Source of the DNA: Benincasa hispida
Lineage: Eukaryota > Streptophyta > Magnoliopsida > Cucurbitales > Cucurbitaceae
Direction of reading: 5' to 3'
DNA length: 64,000 nt
NCBI RefSeq assembly: GCF_009727055.1
Contig: NC_052351.1
Span: 11,286,143 to 11,350,142, forward strand
Made by a program: the position numbers and the translations under genes
The notes under the pieces: model-generated
What the model saw: the letters and a program-made list of their open reading frames with translations, nothing else
Databases searched by the model: none
Told to the model about the DNA's origin: nothing
Part shown: piece after piece, positions 22,200 to 34,696 of the stretch
Layout of the letters: every line of letters starts with the position of its first letter
How positions within the stretch are numbered: the stretch's first letter is position 1

Positions 22200-25100
22200 T
22201 ATTTGACCCATCCCACATGACAAATTTGGATGTGGCAGACTTCTTTGAATCTTCTGAAAAAAAGATTAGTGCAATTGATGGAACATCAAGTGTTTCTTTT
22301 AATTTTGAGAATATCTAGACTTAATGTTATTGTTTTTTATTATCTATCTTCATGGTTTTTAGTAACTTTTGTATATTTTAAGTGTTGGTTTTCTTATTGT
22401 AATTATTTTCTTTTAATGGGGATTATTTTCATATGTTGGATGTATAAAAAATGAACAAAGAAGATCTATATCTGGGCAACTACATACACAATACTTACCA
22501 ATAAAAAATACTTTTTCAAATTGACAATGTTGAAAACAAAAGTAAATACAATATCATGTTCTGCAAACTTAATCGAAGGTTTTGGAAAAGCGAATATTAT
22601 TCGCCAAAAGAAACAAAATTTACAATTGACAATGCATTGTTCTTTAGTCAGTCAAAGAGAAATCTTTTTAAGTTTTAAAGATATATGTTACAATGGTTAT
22701 CATATTGAGACTAATAGTAAAAATAACGTAGAATATCTATATATTATCTTTACTGTCTCAAATGAAAAATGTATATTGGAAAAATTGTCTGCTTTATCTT
22801 CTGGATTGTATTATACTTATATACGAGTAATTGAAACATATGCAACCATGAACCTGAAGTTCATGAATCTAGACATATTTACAATTTGGCATGACTGATT
22901 GGGTCATCCAAGATCTATAATGATGAAGAGAATTATTGAGAATTCAAATGGACACCCATTGAAGAACCAAAAGATTCTTCAATCTAATGAATTATCATGT
23001 GATGCTTGCTCTCAAGGCAAATTAATAATTAGACCATCACTAGCTATAGTGGGGACTCAATCACCTGTATTTTTAGAACGAATTCATGGTGATATATGTG
23101 GAGCTATTAACCCACCAAGTGAACCATTTATATATTTTATGGTATTAATAGATACATCCAGTAGATGGTCACACTTCTACTTATTATCAAGTCGAAATCT
23201 TGCATTTGCAAGATTACTTGCTCAAATAATTAAGTTAATAGCACATTTCCTAATTATACAATTAAGACTATATGTCTTGATAATGCTGGTGAATTTACAT
23301 CCCTAGCTTTTGATAATTATTGTATGTCAATTGGGATAAATATTGAACATCTTGTAGCTCATGTTCATACACAAAATGGTTTAGCAGAATTATTTATAAA
23401 ATGTTTACAATTAATTGCAAGACCATTACTTATGAGACCTAAGCTTCCTTCATCTATATGGGGACATGTTGTTTTGCATGCAACATCACTTGTACACATT
23501 AGGCTAGTAACTTATCATAAGTACTCGTCATTACAATTAGCTTATAATCATGAGCAAAATATTTTCCATCTGAGAATTTTTTGGTGTGCAGTATATGTTT
23601 CAATTGCTCCACCACAACGCATTAAGATGGGTTGTCAAAGGAGGTTAGGAATATATGACGGATATGATTCCCCATCAATTATTAAATATCTTGAACCCCT
23701 AATGGGTGATGTATTTACTGCACGATTTGCTGATTGTCATTTTAATGAAACAAATCTTCCAACATTAAGGGAAAAAATTAAGAAATTGAAAAAAGAAATT
23801 ACATGGAATGCATCATTATTGTCTCGTTTAGATCCCCGTACAAATCAATGTGAACTTGAAGTTCAGAAAATAATTCATTTGCAAAATATAGCAAATTAAT
23901 TACCCGATACATTTATAGATACAAAGAAAGTAACTAAGTCACATATATCAGCTGCAAACCAAGTTGTCACTAATGAGTTTGGAACACACCAGAAGCGTGG
24001 TAGACCAGTGGGTTCCAAAGATAAAAATCCTCGAAAATGAAAAATAATTAATAGTAAAAAATACTTGGTTGAGGATGTAAATACCCATCAAGAAATCATC
24101 GACATGACTAGTGAGAAAAGTGAAATACCTAAAGATAATAATGAGATTTCAATAAACTATGTCATGACAGGTAAAAGATTGAATCGAACCAATGTAATTA
24201 TTGAGAAAATTTTTGCGTATAATGTTGCTCTTGATATTATATCTGAAAATGAGGATCTTGAACCAAAATCTGTTGAAGAATGACAACATAGAAAAGATTG
24301 GCTTCAATGAAAAGAAGCAATCGAGGCAGAATTAAATTCACTTTCAAAACGATAGGTTTTTGGACCAGTAGTCCGAACACCAAAAGGTGTTAAACCTATG
24401 GGGTATACATGGGTATTTGTGAGAAAAAGAAATAAAAATAATGAGGTCAAAAGATACAAAGCATTACTAGTTGCACAAGGTTTTCAGACCTGGCATTGAT
24501 TATGAGGAGACATATTTTTCAGTGGTAGATGCAATTACACTAAGATATTTAATTAAATTGACTGTATATGAAAGTCTGGATATGCATTTTATGGATATAG
24601 TCACAACATATTTATATGGATCTCTAGATAATGATTTTTATATGAGAATCTTAAAATGATTTAAGGTACTTGAAACATATACATCAAATTCCTAGGAACA
24701 GTATTCAATAAAGTTACAAAGATTACTATTTGGATTGAAACAATCAGGACGATGTAGTATAATCGTTTGAGTGGATATTTATTGAAAGAAAGATATCAAA
24801 ATAATCCAATATGTTCGTACATTTTTATAAAGAAATCACAATCAGGATTTGCTATTATAACTGTATATGTTGATGACTTGAATATAATTGGAACTCCTGA
24901 CGAGCTTTCAAAGGAAATAGAAAATCTTAAGAAAGAATTTGAGATGAAAGATCTCAGAAAAACAAAAATTTTCTTTATTCAAATAAATAAAATTTTGATC
25001 TAGTTGGTTATGCAGATTATGGATATTTATCTAATCCACGCAAAGCTAGATCTCAAACAGGTTATCTGTTCACAAGTAGAGGAACTGTTATATAATGCAA

Positions 25101-25499
25101 TCGATGAAACAGACCATAACGATCACTTCCTCAAATCATGCTGAAATTCTTGCAATTCACGAGGCTAGTCGATAATGTGTATGGCTAAGGTCAATGACTC
25201 AACACATTCATGAAACGTGTGACTTATCTTCTAATAAAAATCTTTCAACAATATTATACAAAGACAACACAGCTTGCATAGCCCAAATAAAAGGAGGATA
25301 TACCAAAGGAGATAGAACAAAGCATATTTCACCGAAACTTTTCTACACTCATGATCTTGAAGAAAATGATGACATCACTGTACAACAAATTTGTTCGAAG
25401 GATAACCTGGCAGACTTATTTACAAAGGCATTATCAACAACAGCTTTTGAAAAATTGGTGCACAACATTGGAATGCGACGACTCAAAGATCTTAAGTGA
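22200..25499 (+). pseudogene. copia pol remnant (integrase, RT, RNase H)
   Basis: Going along +: a GAG-pre-integrase to integrase zinc region with IWHD.LGHP and CDACSQGK (22885-23025), the integrase core with DTSSRWSHF, and a HTQNGLAEL region. Next are the integrase tail ending before MTGKRLNR, RT starting near [10 protein letters not shown] and [10 protein letters not shown], and the RT active-site block YVDDLNIIGT (YVDD at 24866-24877). RNase H has GYADYGYLSNP and QTGYLFTS, then DNTACIAQIKGG, and ends with MRRLKDLK at 25499. At least ten stops or frame changes occur, a short stretch between RT and RNase H is deleted around 24998, and no protease motif could be found. Confidence 0.9.
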
Positions 25500-25652
25500 T
25501 GTTTTTGTTAGGGGAAGTAAATATATTGTATTCTTTTAGGAGTATGTATTATATGAAATATGTACTCTTTTTCCTTCACTAGGTTTCTTTTCCATTAGGT
25601 TTTTCCTTGTAAGGTTTTAACAAGGCATATTTCATATATACAGAGAGGCATT

Positions 25653-25662
25653 TAAGGGGAAA
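25653..25662 (+). other. Probable polypurine tract
   Basis: AAGGGGAA sits directly before the 3' LTR start, the expected place for the plus-strand primer of a copia element. Confidence 0.5.
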
Positions 25663-26086
25663 TATTATAAATATCATAAAAATAGATGCCTAATGTTTAA
25701 TGTCCTAAATGTAACGACCCGACCCCCTAAGACTTAAGTTAGGCCATTACTAAATACATGCTTGCATGGAACTCAAAACGACACTCGATTATGGCGAAAT
25801 AAATGCTAATTAAATAAGGTAAGTTCAAAAGACCTTCATTAAATTCAAATACTAAATCAATAGTAGGGTACCCATAAATCATAAAGGATAATAAATAAGT
25901 CTAAAAAACGATTCTTAAATGTAAGTTTTAAACATCAAAACTAAAAATTAAGAGAAATATGAAAAGAACTCTAAATCTCATGATGTGGAAGCGTAAAAAC
26001 TAGTCCCAGTGGCTCGATCACGAATTCCGCTTGTCCATCGTCGGTGCATCTCTATCTTTACCTGAACCAACAACATGAGAAAGAAT

Positions 26087-26140
26087 GAGTATAAAATACT
26101 CAGTAAGTAACCCCACTACTGGGATCAGGCTAGGCATCTA
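26087..26140 (+). promoter_or_regulatory. Conserved LTR core with TATA-like box
   Basis: GAGTATAAAATACTCAGTAA, a 6-base inverted repeat around AAA that includes TATAAAA, is followed by CCCCACTACTGGGATCAGGC. Near-identical cores lie at 48035-48088, 50696-50750 and, on minus, 12341-12395. Each is preceded by a TTACCTGAA block. Promoter role is inferred. Confidence 0.6.
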
Positions 26141-26319
26141 TGTCCTCTAGATGCCTACCTCTAGTGGAACATATAAACTGCTCTAGTCCTCATGGGACAC
26201 ATTCATACATGAAAAACTTATTTCCATCCTACTGTAGTTAAGTATGCCCACTATCTCTTGTAAGTCCCGTCGGACCCACGACCTCTGGTGAATCCCGAAG
26301 AAAATCCAATCTCTTACAT

Positions 26320-27190
26320 ACGTATGGTTATGCATACACCTCTTTCATGTACAAATAACCCACTTAATGTGTACCTCTTTCGTACACATGGTTACGTATA
26401 CACCTCTTTCGTACACATGGTTACGTATACACCTCTTTCATATACACATAACTCACTGAATGTGTACCTCTTTCGTACACATGGTTATGTATACACCTCT
26501 TTCGTATACACATAACCCACTGAGTATGTACCTCTTTCGTACACCCTAGAGCCTCTTTATAAATGTAGGGATGCATACCTATTTCGTACACATGGTTATG
26601 TATACACTTCTTTCGTATACACATAACCCACTGAATATGTACCTCTTTCGTACACCCCAGATCCTCTCTATAAATGTAGGGATGCGTACCTCTTTCATAC
26701 ACATGGTTATGTATATACCTCTTTCGTATACACATAACCCACTGAGTATATACTTCTTTTGTACACCCCAGATCCTCTCTATAAATGTAGGGATGCATAC
26801 CTCTTTCGTACATATGGTTATGTATACACCTCTTTCGTATATACATAACCCACTGAGTATGTACCTCTTTCGTATATCCCAGATCCTCTCTATAAATGTA
26901 GGGATGCGTATCTCTTTCGTACACATGGTTATGTATATACCTCTTTCGTATATACATAACCCATTGAGTATATACCTCTTTCGTATACCCCAGATCTTCT
27001 CTATAAATGTAGGGATGCTTACCTCTTTCATATACATGGTTATGTATACATCTCTTTTGTATACACATAATCCACTGAGTATGAACCTCTTTCGTACACC
27101 TCAGTACCCTCTAGGTATGTATCACTTTCATACATACCAACCCTAATACATCTCTTTCATGTACTAGCGCCCTTGGACGTGCATCACTTT
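26320..27190. repeat. Minisatellite, 111-bp higher-order unit
   Basis: GGGATGC marks successive units at about 26571, 26682, 26793, 26904 and 27015, exactly 111 bases apart. Each unit is itself built from CCTCTTTCGTA.AC and ATGGTTATGTATAC subrepeats. The left end (26320-26520) has shorter, less regular copies. Because 111 is divisible by 3, frames stay open on both strands, giving long apparent ORFs that are not genes. Confidence 0.95.
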
Positions 27191-28743
27191 CATACAGTCA
27201 CATAGTCTGGAAAGGAAAAGATATTGCATCTAACTTCATATTACATATAACGTTCACATAATCATGAATTCTCTAAAATCTCCTGATCAAGGTCTTGATC
27301 ATGTTAATTAACCTCAACATACATAATTAATCTAGTATTAATGGATCCACTCTAGTACATCACTTTCATGCACTAACTCATGTAAACAATCACATATTTG
27401 AAATTTCATAATACATCATATAGCTTACACACTTTCATAATAAATCATATAAATAAGCACATCAACAAAATGCTCAGACTTTTACCTAACTTTAAGACAT
27501 TCCCGTAGTAGTGTCGCTTAACTCATAATTTAGGGTCATGCTCAATCGTCCTTTTAATATACTCATAAAATTCTAAATCATGCTCATACATTAACATGCT
27601 TCAGACATATTATCACATGCTCATATATCTTTTCTAAACAATCCATTAAATCTCATAACAGTCAAAATTATCCTTGTAACTAGTCTTACAATCCCCAACA
27701 TAAATCATAAATTTATCGGCACAAAGGCGGTTCCAGTAGTAAGATTACTTACCTCTAATCGCAAACTCTAGAAACTAGAAGCTCAACCTCTTCCTTGTCT
27801 AATGGAACCTTGAATCAAACAACATGCAAAACAACTTTAATCCTTGTTGGTTGTTGTTCGAAATTTGGAGCCATTAAGAAGTGGGTAACTCAAATCTAAT
27901 ATCGAAATAGAATAGGGAATTGTTGAACAATTGTCAAAAAGGGAAAAACGTTGTTGTTAGGGTGTTTTGATCATGCGAGATGCTGTTTAAAGTTGCTAGA
28001 AGTCGCAAGCGTTGTGGCCGTTGAAGTTGTATGCTGCGGCGTCAGAGAACATTGGTTGGAGATCGTGGGCATTGCCGTTGTTCATTGGAAGGAGAAAACG
28101 AACAAATGGGAGATGGAGTTTGATTTTTTTTTTAAAAAAAAAAAACAATAACAATAATATTAAAAAAAAAGAAATAAATATAATTACATTTAATTCCTTT
28201 CCGTTTTACTATTAAATTCCTTTCCGTTTCAAAAGAAAATTAATTTATTGCCATTAATTTTCAATTTCAATAATTTCACACCAACAATTAAATTCCCGCA
28301 CTTATACTTGAAGTCTCACAAATTCCAAAAATGTCCTCTAACTAATAACAATTACTGAAATTCCAAATAATAAAGTTACTGAAATTACATTATTACTAAA
28401 AAAATGTGTGGGGTATTACCGTAGAAGCCATGTGTCATTTTTCATGTTATCCATGTGGCTTATAATAATTCATGTTTTGTGATTATGTAAATCCACATCC
28501 TACTTGTCACTTTGCATATAAATAGTGGCATTTGGTGGATCTTAAAATGATGTACATTGGTGAGAATAAAAGAAAATCGCATATAATTCCTATTTCCATA
28601 AAAATATAATTTTAGTTATTTTTAATTTAGTTATTTATAAGTTTAGTTTATATTTTATTATTATTAATTATATTTATTTATTTATTATATATATATATTC
28701 TCCGTATCCGTTGTGCTCTGTTGTGATCCTCAATTTTACAACA

Positions 28744-30650
28744 AAAATCTTTTTTTTTTGCTTTTTCTTTTGGATAGAGAGAGAAAAATGTTTACACAAC
28801 TGAAAGGAAAGAAAAAACACAAAACAAAGTGCCCTTTACCATTGTCGATAGGGCTATGATTTGACTTAACGCACCATTTATAGTGGCATACACTAAATTA
28901 AGAGTTTAAATCTTTAATCAATTGATTAATCAAGACAAGATTAATTAAAATATTGTCTTCAAAGGCACAATAAGATTTTGATAATATTAGTCATCCAAAG
29001 TGGGAGTAGCACTTTAGCCTATACTAAATTAAAATTGGACCTAAGGATGTGATTTCAATCAAGGTGTCACTAAATTAATTAAAAGTGTTTAAGAAACACA
29101 ATCATTAACATGTCTAATGAAAATGACCTCTCAAAAACCCCTTTAAAGCAAGTCTCTTTATTTCCTCAAAAGCATTCACATTGAGTATTTTTTATGTTCA
29201 TGAAAGAGGGTAAGGGCTGAAAACTACCCAACCTATAAACTTGGTGGACTAAAGTACCAAGTTGCACATATTTTTAAGTATGGTTGTACTTTCAAACAAA
29301 GAAGTTAAAAGAAGTTAAAGTATGCTTGGATCATCTTCACGTACGTGATATCAAAGCACACGATAGAGTATAAAGTCCAATTGATTGATATAGTTCGAAG
29401 AAAGGACTATTGAGGATTTTTTTTTTTCTCCTTTTGTTTGGGTAAATTATTAGTTATTGATGATTCTAACTCTAGATAAGATAAAAGCTAATGTTAAAAA
29501 TTTGGCAGCATATATAGATATTGTACAGGTTTGCAATTGAGCTGGCATATTAATAAAATTTGTATATTGGTTGTAGCATAAATAACATTGATTCGATTTG
29601 ACTTTGGTTGATTAGGATGGGTATGGTATTGTTCTTTCAAAATTATTTTGTATACGTTGGTTCGATAAGTCAAGGAAAGACAACCACCGCTTGATTTTGA
29701 CACTCAAGCGATCCGTCCTGTCAAACATCGATGTAAATGTTAGATTTCACCACCTCTATCGATCCAATTAGTCCTATTTTCTTTTTCAAATCCAACCTAG
29801 AAATTGTATCTCTCCAATAAAACCTTCGAGGCAAGGCGAAAAAGAAGAGATGCTCTAGCTTTCGTTGGTCTTGAACTCGCTCCCCATTGGAGAATGAATG
29901 TTGGAAACACTTCGATGACATGTTCCTTTGAGTGCTTTATTGTTCTTTCAAAATCATTTTGTACTTTAGATTTATCTTTTTTCAAACTCTCTTATAGTTT
30001 TTAAGATTATTTTGATAATTAAAGACGATAAGATATTATAATTTGGAGCGGCCGAAAATTATGGTCTAGTTTTTATGCGGGGTTCAAAATGATATTTATG
30101 GATCAATATGAAAAGATGGCAACTGAATCAATCGATCAATTCTTAAAACATGGTAATGAAATTATTAAAAATGGAACAACTCCATCAAAGGTTAGTTCAT
30201 TTTAAAATTTTCTTGATTATTGTCATGAGTGAAATTACACCATATCTACTTCAAATAAAACATACTCATTTCCCTTTTCATAATTTCTTTTATATGGCTT
30301 AAGTTTGTTGTCTTTTCCCTTATAAACATAATGATGTACTTGTAATAAAATTAATTTGATTGATATTTTTTTAATACAACAGTTGTAGGGTGGGGATCAA
30401 ACCTCCAAATTCTAAGGAAGAAGGTTATGCCAATTACCATTAATTTAAGCTCACTTTGACTAATTTGATAGACATTTAATCCTTTTAATTGATAAAATCC
30501 ATTTCCATTTGATGTCTCACATTTCAGTTTGATACATTCCAACCATAACTTCTACTTCTATGTTTTTTATTTGTTTCATCTTATATGTATCTAACTTTTT
30601 TTATCATTAATATTTTTCTCTCCCAATCTCTTTAGGACAATTGTTTTAAA
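28744..30650. other. AT-rich intergenic DNA, no recognised gene
   Basis: No coding region could be supported. A short word, GTTCTTTCAAAATTATTTTGTA, near 29630 recurs in similar form near 29940. A short open frame on minus (29721-29921) has no recognisable motif. Confidence 0.4.
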
Positions 30651-30674
30651 TGATAAAACTGCTGAAAATATTTT

Positions 30675-30860
30675 TAAAGTATAGTAAAATGTTGTTGTCT
30701 ATCAGTGATAAATCGTAATAGACCATGACAGACTGTGACAGACATCATCACTGCCACTGAAGATGTCTATCACAGTCAATCGATGATAAATAGTGAAATT
30801 TTGCTATATTTATAAATAAGTTTACTCATTTTTTTTATTTGAGAACAATCCATCTCTTTC
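30675..30860. repeat. MITE-like inverted repeat
   Basis: TATAGTAAAATGTTGTTGTC and GTCTATCAGTGATA on the left mirror GACTGTGATAGAC and TATAGCAAAATTTCACTA on the right. The centre has repeated GACAGA/GTGACAG words. Confidence 0.5.
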
Positions 30861-31119
30861 TCTATATAATTAACTTTATAGTTAACTAAATTTTGGTCTC
30901 TAAAAATGAGGATCACAAGGTAGAAATGAAATTATTTGATTTACAATAAGAATAATAATAATAAAGTTGAATAAAAACAAATGGTTCATGATAATAATCT
31001 ACCGGTAGAAACGACCAACATGAACGCAACTCAGTGATAGTTGACATATACATTTGACATCAAAATTCAAATGACCAACTAGAAATTTAAATATAATTAT
31101 TTGTTAGATGATATACACT

Positions 31120-31390
31120 TGAATTTACCTTCACCTATCAGTTTAAGCTTTTGGATCAATCGGTGATTTAAGATGGTATTAGAGCAAGTTGTTTGGCTGT
31201 TTTACATACCCACTAGCTTAAGCTTCTGGGTCACTTGCATTGTTGTTCCCATCAACTTAAGTTTTTGGATCAATCGGTGATTTAAGATGGTATCAAAATA
31301 GATAGTTTAGGAAGATTATGTATTCAAGCCTTTACGATTATTTGAATAGCTCAGGAAGTTAATTAGGTATAATGATCATTATGATGCACC
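31120..31390 (+). repeat. SINE-like repeat, two partial copies
   Basis: CTTTTGGATCAATCGGTGAT followed by TTAAGATGGTAT occurs at about 31148 and again at about 31263. The second is followed by ATTCAAGCC. The arrangement resembles the A and B boxes of tRNA-derived SINEs and matches 13424-13530. Confidence 0.4.
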
Positions 31391-32186
31391 GAAAGAAAAT
31401 GAGTAAATAATTAGGAGTCGAAGTCAAATTAAAGGTGGTTCGATGGGATGAGGGGCTACGCCCAATTGCCAGTCAAACAATTGGATAGTTGATACCCTTT
31501 CAAATTTCCAAAGGGAAAGATTCTCAATTACTTTCTTTTATGTTTTATTTTATCATGCTTAATAATTAGGGGGAATATTCTCTCATTTTTATTTTATGAA
31601 AATTTGAAAATTTCTAAGTAAAATATTTAAGAGAATTTTTATTAGGTACCTAAAATATGTGTCATATTTATATATATAGCAACAGACTTTTGGGTTTTGC
31701 AATAATAAACTATTTAGAATTTGCTTGATAATCATTTAAAATTTTAATTTTTTGATTTTTTTTTAAATTAAATTTATAAACACAACTTTTATGTATGCGC
31801 TTTTAGCTTGTTTGCTTACCTTTTAGGACTCTTTTCAAAATCTAATTCAATAAAAAAAAATAGTTCTAAAAGATTTGTTTTTATTTTTATATATTGTTTA
31901 AGAAATCATTTGATAACCATTTTATTTTTTATTTATTAATAAAAAAATCAAGCTTATTTTCTCACAATTTCTTAATTGATTTTTCACATCTCCTACGTAT
32001 TTGACATCTTAACAAATTTCCATAACAAAAACAAGTTTAAAAAAAAAAATACTTTTTCTAGTTTTCAAATATTGTCTTCGACTTTGAAAACACTTATAAA
32101 CTATAGACAGCAAAATATTAAGAAAAATGGATGAAAGTAGTATGTATAGACTTAGTTTTTAAAGACAAAAAAAAAAAAAGAAATCA
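31391..32186. other. AT-rich intergenic DNA
   Basis: No gene seen. 31730-32105 contains degenerate TAATCATTTAAAATTTTAA and CAAATATTGTC-type segments related to the foldback repeats that follow. Confidence 0.35.
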
Positions 32187-32770
32187 AGGCCTCGTATGGT
32201 AATCGTTTCGTTTTTTTCGTTTTTAGTTTTTTAAAATTAAGCTCATTTCCTCCCCATTTTTTACAATGGTTTGTATTTAAGTATAGTGGTTGAATTCTTA
32301 GCCAAATTCCAAAAATAAAAGCTACTCTTCAAAAAGTTACTTTTTTAGTTTTCAAATTTTGGCTTAGTTTTTTAAACAATTGGTAAAAAGTAGATAAGAA
32401 ATAAAGAAATTTAAATATGGAAATAGTGTTTATAGGCTTAATTTTCAAAAACAAAAACAAAAAACTAAACAATTACCAAACGAAGCTTTAGTTTTTGGTA
32501 ATTTGTTTCTGAAAATTAAGTTTATAAACACTACTTCTGCCTCCAAATTTCTTCATTCATTATCTACTTTTTACTAATAGTTTAGAAAACTAAACTAAAT
32601 TTGAAAATAAACAAAGTAACTTTTAAATTTTATTTTTTTATTTTTTTTTAGAATTCGACTAAGAATTCAACCATTGTACAAAAATGCAAATCATTCTAAG
32701 AAATGGGAAGGAAATAGGTTTAACTTTCAAAAATAAAAAATAAAAAACAAATTACCAAACGAGACTCAAA
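32187..32770. repeat. Two related MITEs in inverted orientation, long hairpin
   Basis: The first copy, 32187-32487, starts AGGCCTCGTATGGTAATCG and ends CAATTACCAAACGAAGC, so it has its own terminal inverted repeats. The second, about 32485-32770, is the reverse complement of the first along its whole length, with shared blocks such as GTTGAATTCTTAG and AAAAAGTAGATAA. The pair can fold into one hairpin of about 290 bases per arm. A third relative lies at 52956-53312. Confidence 0.8.
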
Positions 32771-33610
32771 TGATTGACAAATGGGATTAGTGATTTTGAT
32801 TTTACTCTCATATATATCAATGGCATCAAATTAAGTAAATCAATGATATATTTAATATGAGATATTTTGTTTTTTTATCAAGTATATACAACAAAATTTA
32901 TATCAAAATGTTGATTAATATATCAAACTAGCTATGCAACGGCTCAGCCACATAGAGGCCAGGAGGGACATATATCCCCCTTCACCCCTCCCCTCAACTT
33001 ATGGTAATTTACATTTTTTTATATAAAATTTAAGTAATATTTAACAATATATATATAAGAAACCCTCTTTCTTCCTTAAACTCGATGGTGGTGTAGTGGT
33101 AAGGAGAACACATATTGGAGCTGTATTCATGAGTTTGAATTCTCAAAAATATGTCAATGAAGCCGACCATTAATGACTAGTTCGAAGACCAGGTGCGGTC
33201 TGATCAAATAAGGGGTCAGACCGCTCTTAGAAAATGAAAGTAAATGTAACTTTTGAAATTTAATTTATTTTAAAATTGAAATCTGATGTCGTAGTTCGTC
33301 TAAAAAAGAAATTTAGGATAATAAAAAAAGACTTTAAATTTTCTAAAGAAAAATAAAATAATAATAATAAAGGAACTTAGGTTTTCCTGAACATAACAAC
33401 CTTTAAGTTAAATTTTCTAGTTATCACCGAACAAAAATTTAAAAGAAGAAAAAATCAACGGCAATTTCTTTTGATTATAGATATTTTTTTCAACCTAAAT
33501 TAGTTAATCTATCGAGTTATGAATATTTTTCTCTACATTTTTTACAGTTTTTTTATTACATAATGCTCCTATGCAAAATTTCTGGCTCCACCACTACAAG
33601 TATGTATATA
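32771..33610. repeat. AT-rich DNA with SINE-like segment
   Basis: At 33083-33240 CGATGGTGGTGTAGTGGTAAG and GAGTTTGAATTCTC resemble A and B boxes of a tRNA-derived SINE, though the B box is poor. It lies between GGCCAGGAGGGACATATATC (near 32957) and TTTCTGGCTCCACCACTAC (near 33579), which look like the two ends of an older repeat. Confidence 0.4.
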
Positions 33611-34424
33611 TATGTATGAATGTGTATATATATATATTCTAATTTTATAAAAATTGAAAAGTAATTGCTACTTTTATTTTATTTTATTGCTACTTTTGTA
33701 AGCACTCCAAATAAATAATTATTTTGTTAAGCATCTAGCGTTACGTGTTAGGAATATTTTGAGTTCTTTCAGATGGATGTATTATAAAACTCTTCATTTA
33801 AATAGTTAGGAGGACAAAATCTAATTGAAGTCGTTCAATGTTATTTTAAGAAGTCTTTATTTTATTAGGACTGGAAAATAGTTTTTTAAAATATAACTTC
33901 TTATTTAATTAGTATTGTGGAAAATTATTCATTGTTTTTTTTTTTTTTTTTTTAATAACAAAAACTATTCATTGTTGAAGTTTAAGGAAAAACCAATTAT
34001 TATTATTTCTTGAAACATATCTTCGAACACATATTGGAGAGAGAATATATGCATAAAGCTAATATAATAACATATATCCATTATATACATTGTAAAATTA
34101 CAATAATAAGCTCAATGATGAATTTGGCAATAAGAGAAAAGTTACGAGTTATTTTGAAGTTAGAGACCTTTTACAAAACATGCAAAATGGCTCTCCTAAT
34201 TCCTTTAAAGAGCAAAAGCAAAGATGGTAAAAATGAAGACAGAAGCTTCTTTATTGGGAATTGATCAATAACAGCTTGAAGCCACAAAAGGCAAAAGAGA
34301 GATATAATAAAGTGATTTGTGCATATTTTCATAATCAAAATAAAAGTTACCCATGGCCATCATTGAAAGTTACCTTTGTTGTTTGGGAGACGAGAAATAA
34401 GATGATTTTTCTAGTTGCAGCAAG
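33611..34424. other. AT-rich intergenic DNA
   Basis: No supported gene. An 84-codon open frame at 34010-34264 has no recognised motif and typical spacer composition. Confidence 0.35.
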
Positions 34425-34634
34425 TGTTAGGGACGACAGAACTCCCACAATAACATGATATTGTCAATTTTGGATAGGTGGTATGATATTGTCCACTTTG
34501 GATATATCTTCGTGACTCTGCTTTTGGAACCATTCCAAAAAGTCTCATACCATTGGAGATAGTTGTTCTCCTTTATGAATCCATGATTATCCCCTTATTT
34601 AACCAATGTGGGAGATTGCGTTCCCACCTAACAA
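34425..34634 (-). mobile_element. TRIM-like short LTR
   Basis: Read on minus it starts TGTTAGGTGGGAACGC and continues TCCCACATTGG and CCAATGGTATGAG. Its later blocks are CCAAAAGCAGAG and AAAGTGGACAATATCAT, and it ends GTCGTCCCTAACA. The 210-bp length, TG...CA ends and these blocks match a widespread dicot terminal-repeat (TRIM-type) LTR that I recognise from memory. Flanks GCAAG and ATAAG agree at three of five bases only. Confidence 0.65.
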
Positions 34635-34696
34635 TAAGTTAATTGACTAACATATGCAACGTAGGAGAGTAGGCCATGGAGAGAAGGGGTTTGATG

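Larger units (their letters stand above)
25710..28419 (+). mobile_element. Nested LTR (TGTAACGACC type) with minisatellite
   Basis: It starts TGTAACGACCCGACCCCCTA and ends GTGGGGTATTAC inside the copia 3' LTR. It shares a promoter-like core (26087-26140) with three other LTRs in the window. No internal coding domain is present, so it stands alone as a solo LTR. At about 2.7 kb it is unusually long because of a tandem array at 26320-27190. CTAAA precedes it, but the following bases do not give a clear target duplication, so the right end is uncertain by a few bases. Ty3/gypsy origin is inferred from LTR style. Confidence 0.75.
20551..28743 (+). mobile_element. Ty1/copia retrotransposon, complete outline but dead
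   Basis: Two LTRs flank a gag-pol region on +. The element starts TATTATAAATATCATAAAAA at 20551, and the same sequence starts the 3' LTR at 25663. The far end is ACAACA at 28743. AAAAT precedes (20546-20550) and follows (28744-28748), a perfect 5-bp target duplication. Domain order gag, integrase, RT, RNase H is that of Ty1/copia. Many stops and frameshifts, and deletions around the protease and between RT and RNase H, make it non-functional. Its 3' LTR was later hit by another LTR (25710-28419), which explains the 8.2-kb span. Confidence 0.9.
25663..28743 (+). mobile_element. 3' LTR of the copia element, split by a nested LTR
   Basis: The first part is 25663-25709 and the second 28420-28743. 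Together they match the 454-bp 5' LTR in order. The gap is filled by the LTR at 25710-28419. Confidence 0.8.

Noticed and set aside
26421..27146. Long ORFs on both strands (191, 215 and 152 codons)
   Set aside because: They are produced by a tandem repeat whose unit length is divisible by 3; the proteins are simple repeats with no domain.
33083..33155. A functional tRNA gene
   Set aside because: A and B box-like words are present, but no cloverleaf arms or anticodon stem could be folded by eye; a SINE remnant is more likely.
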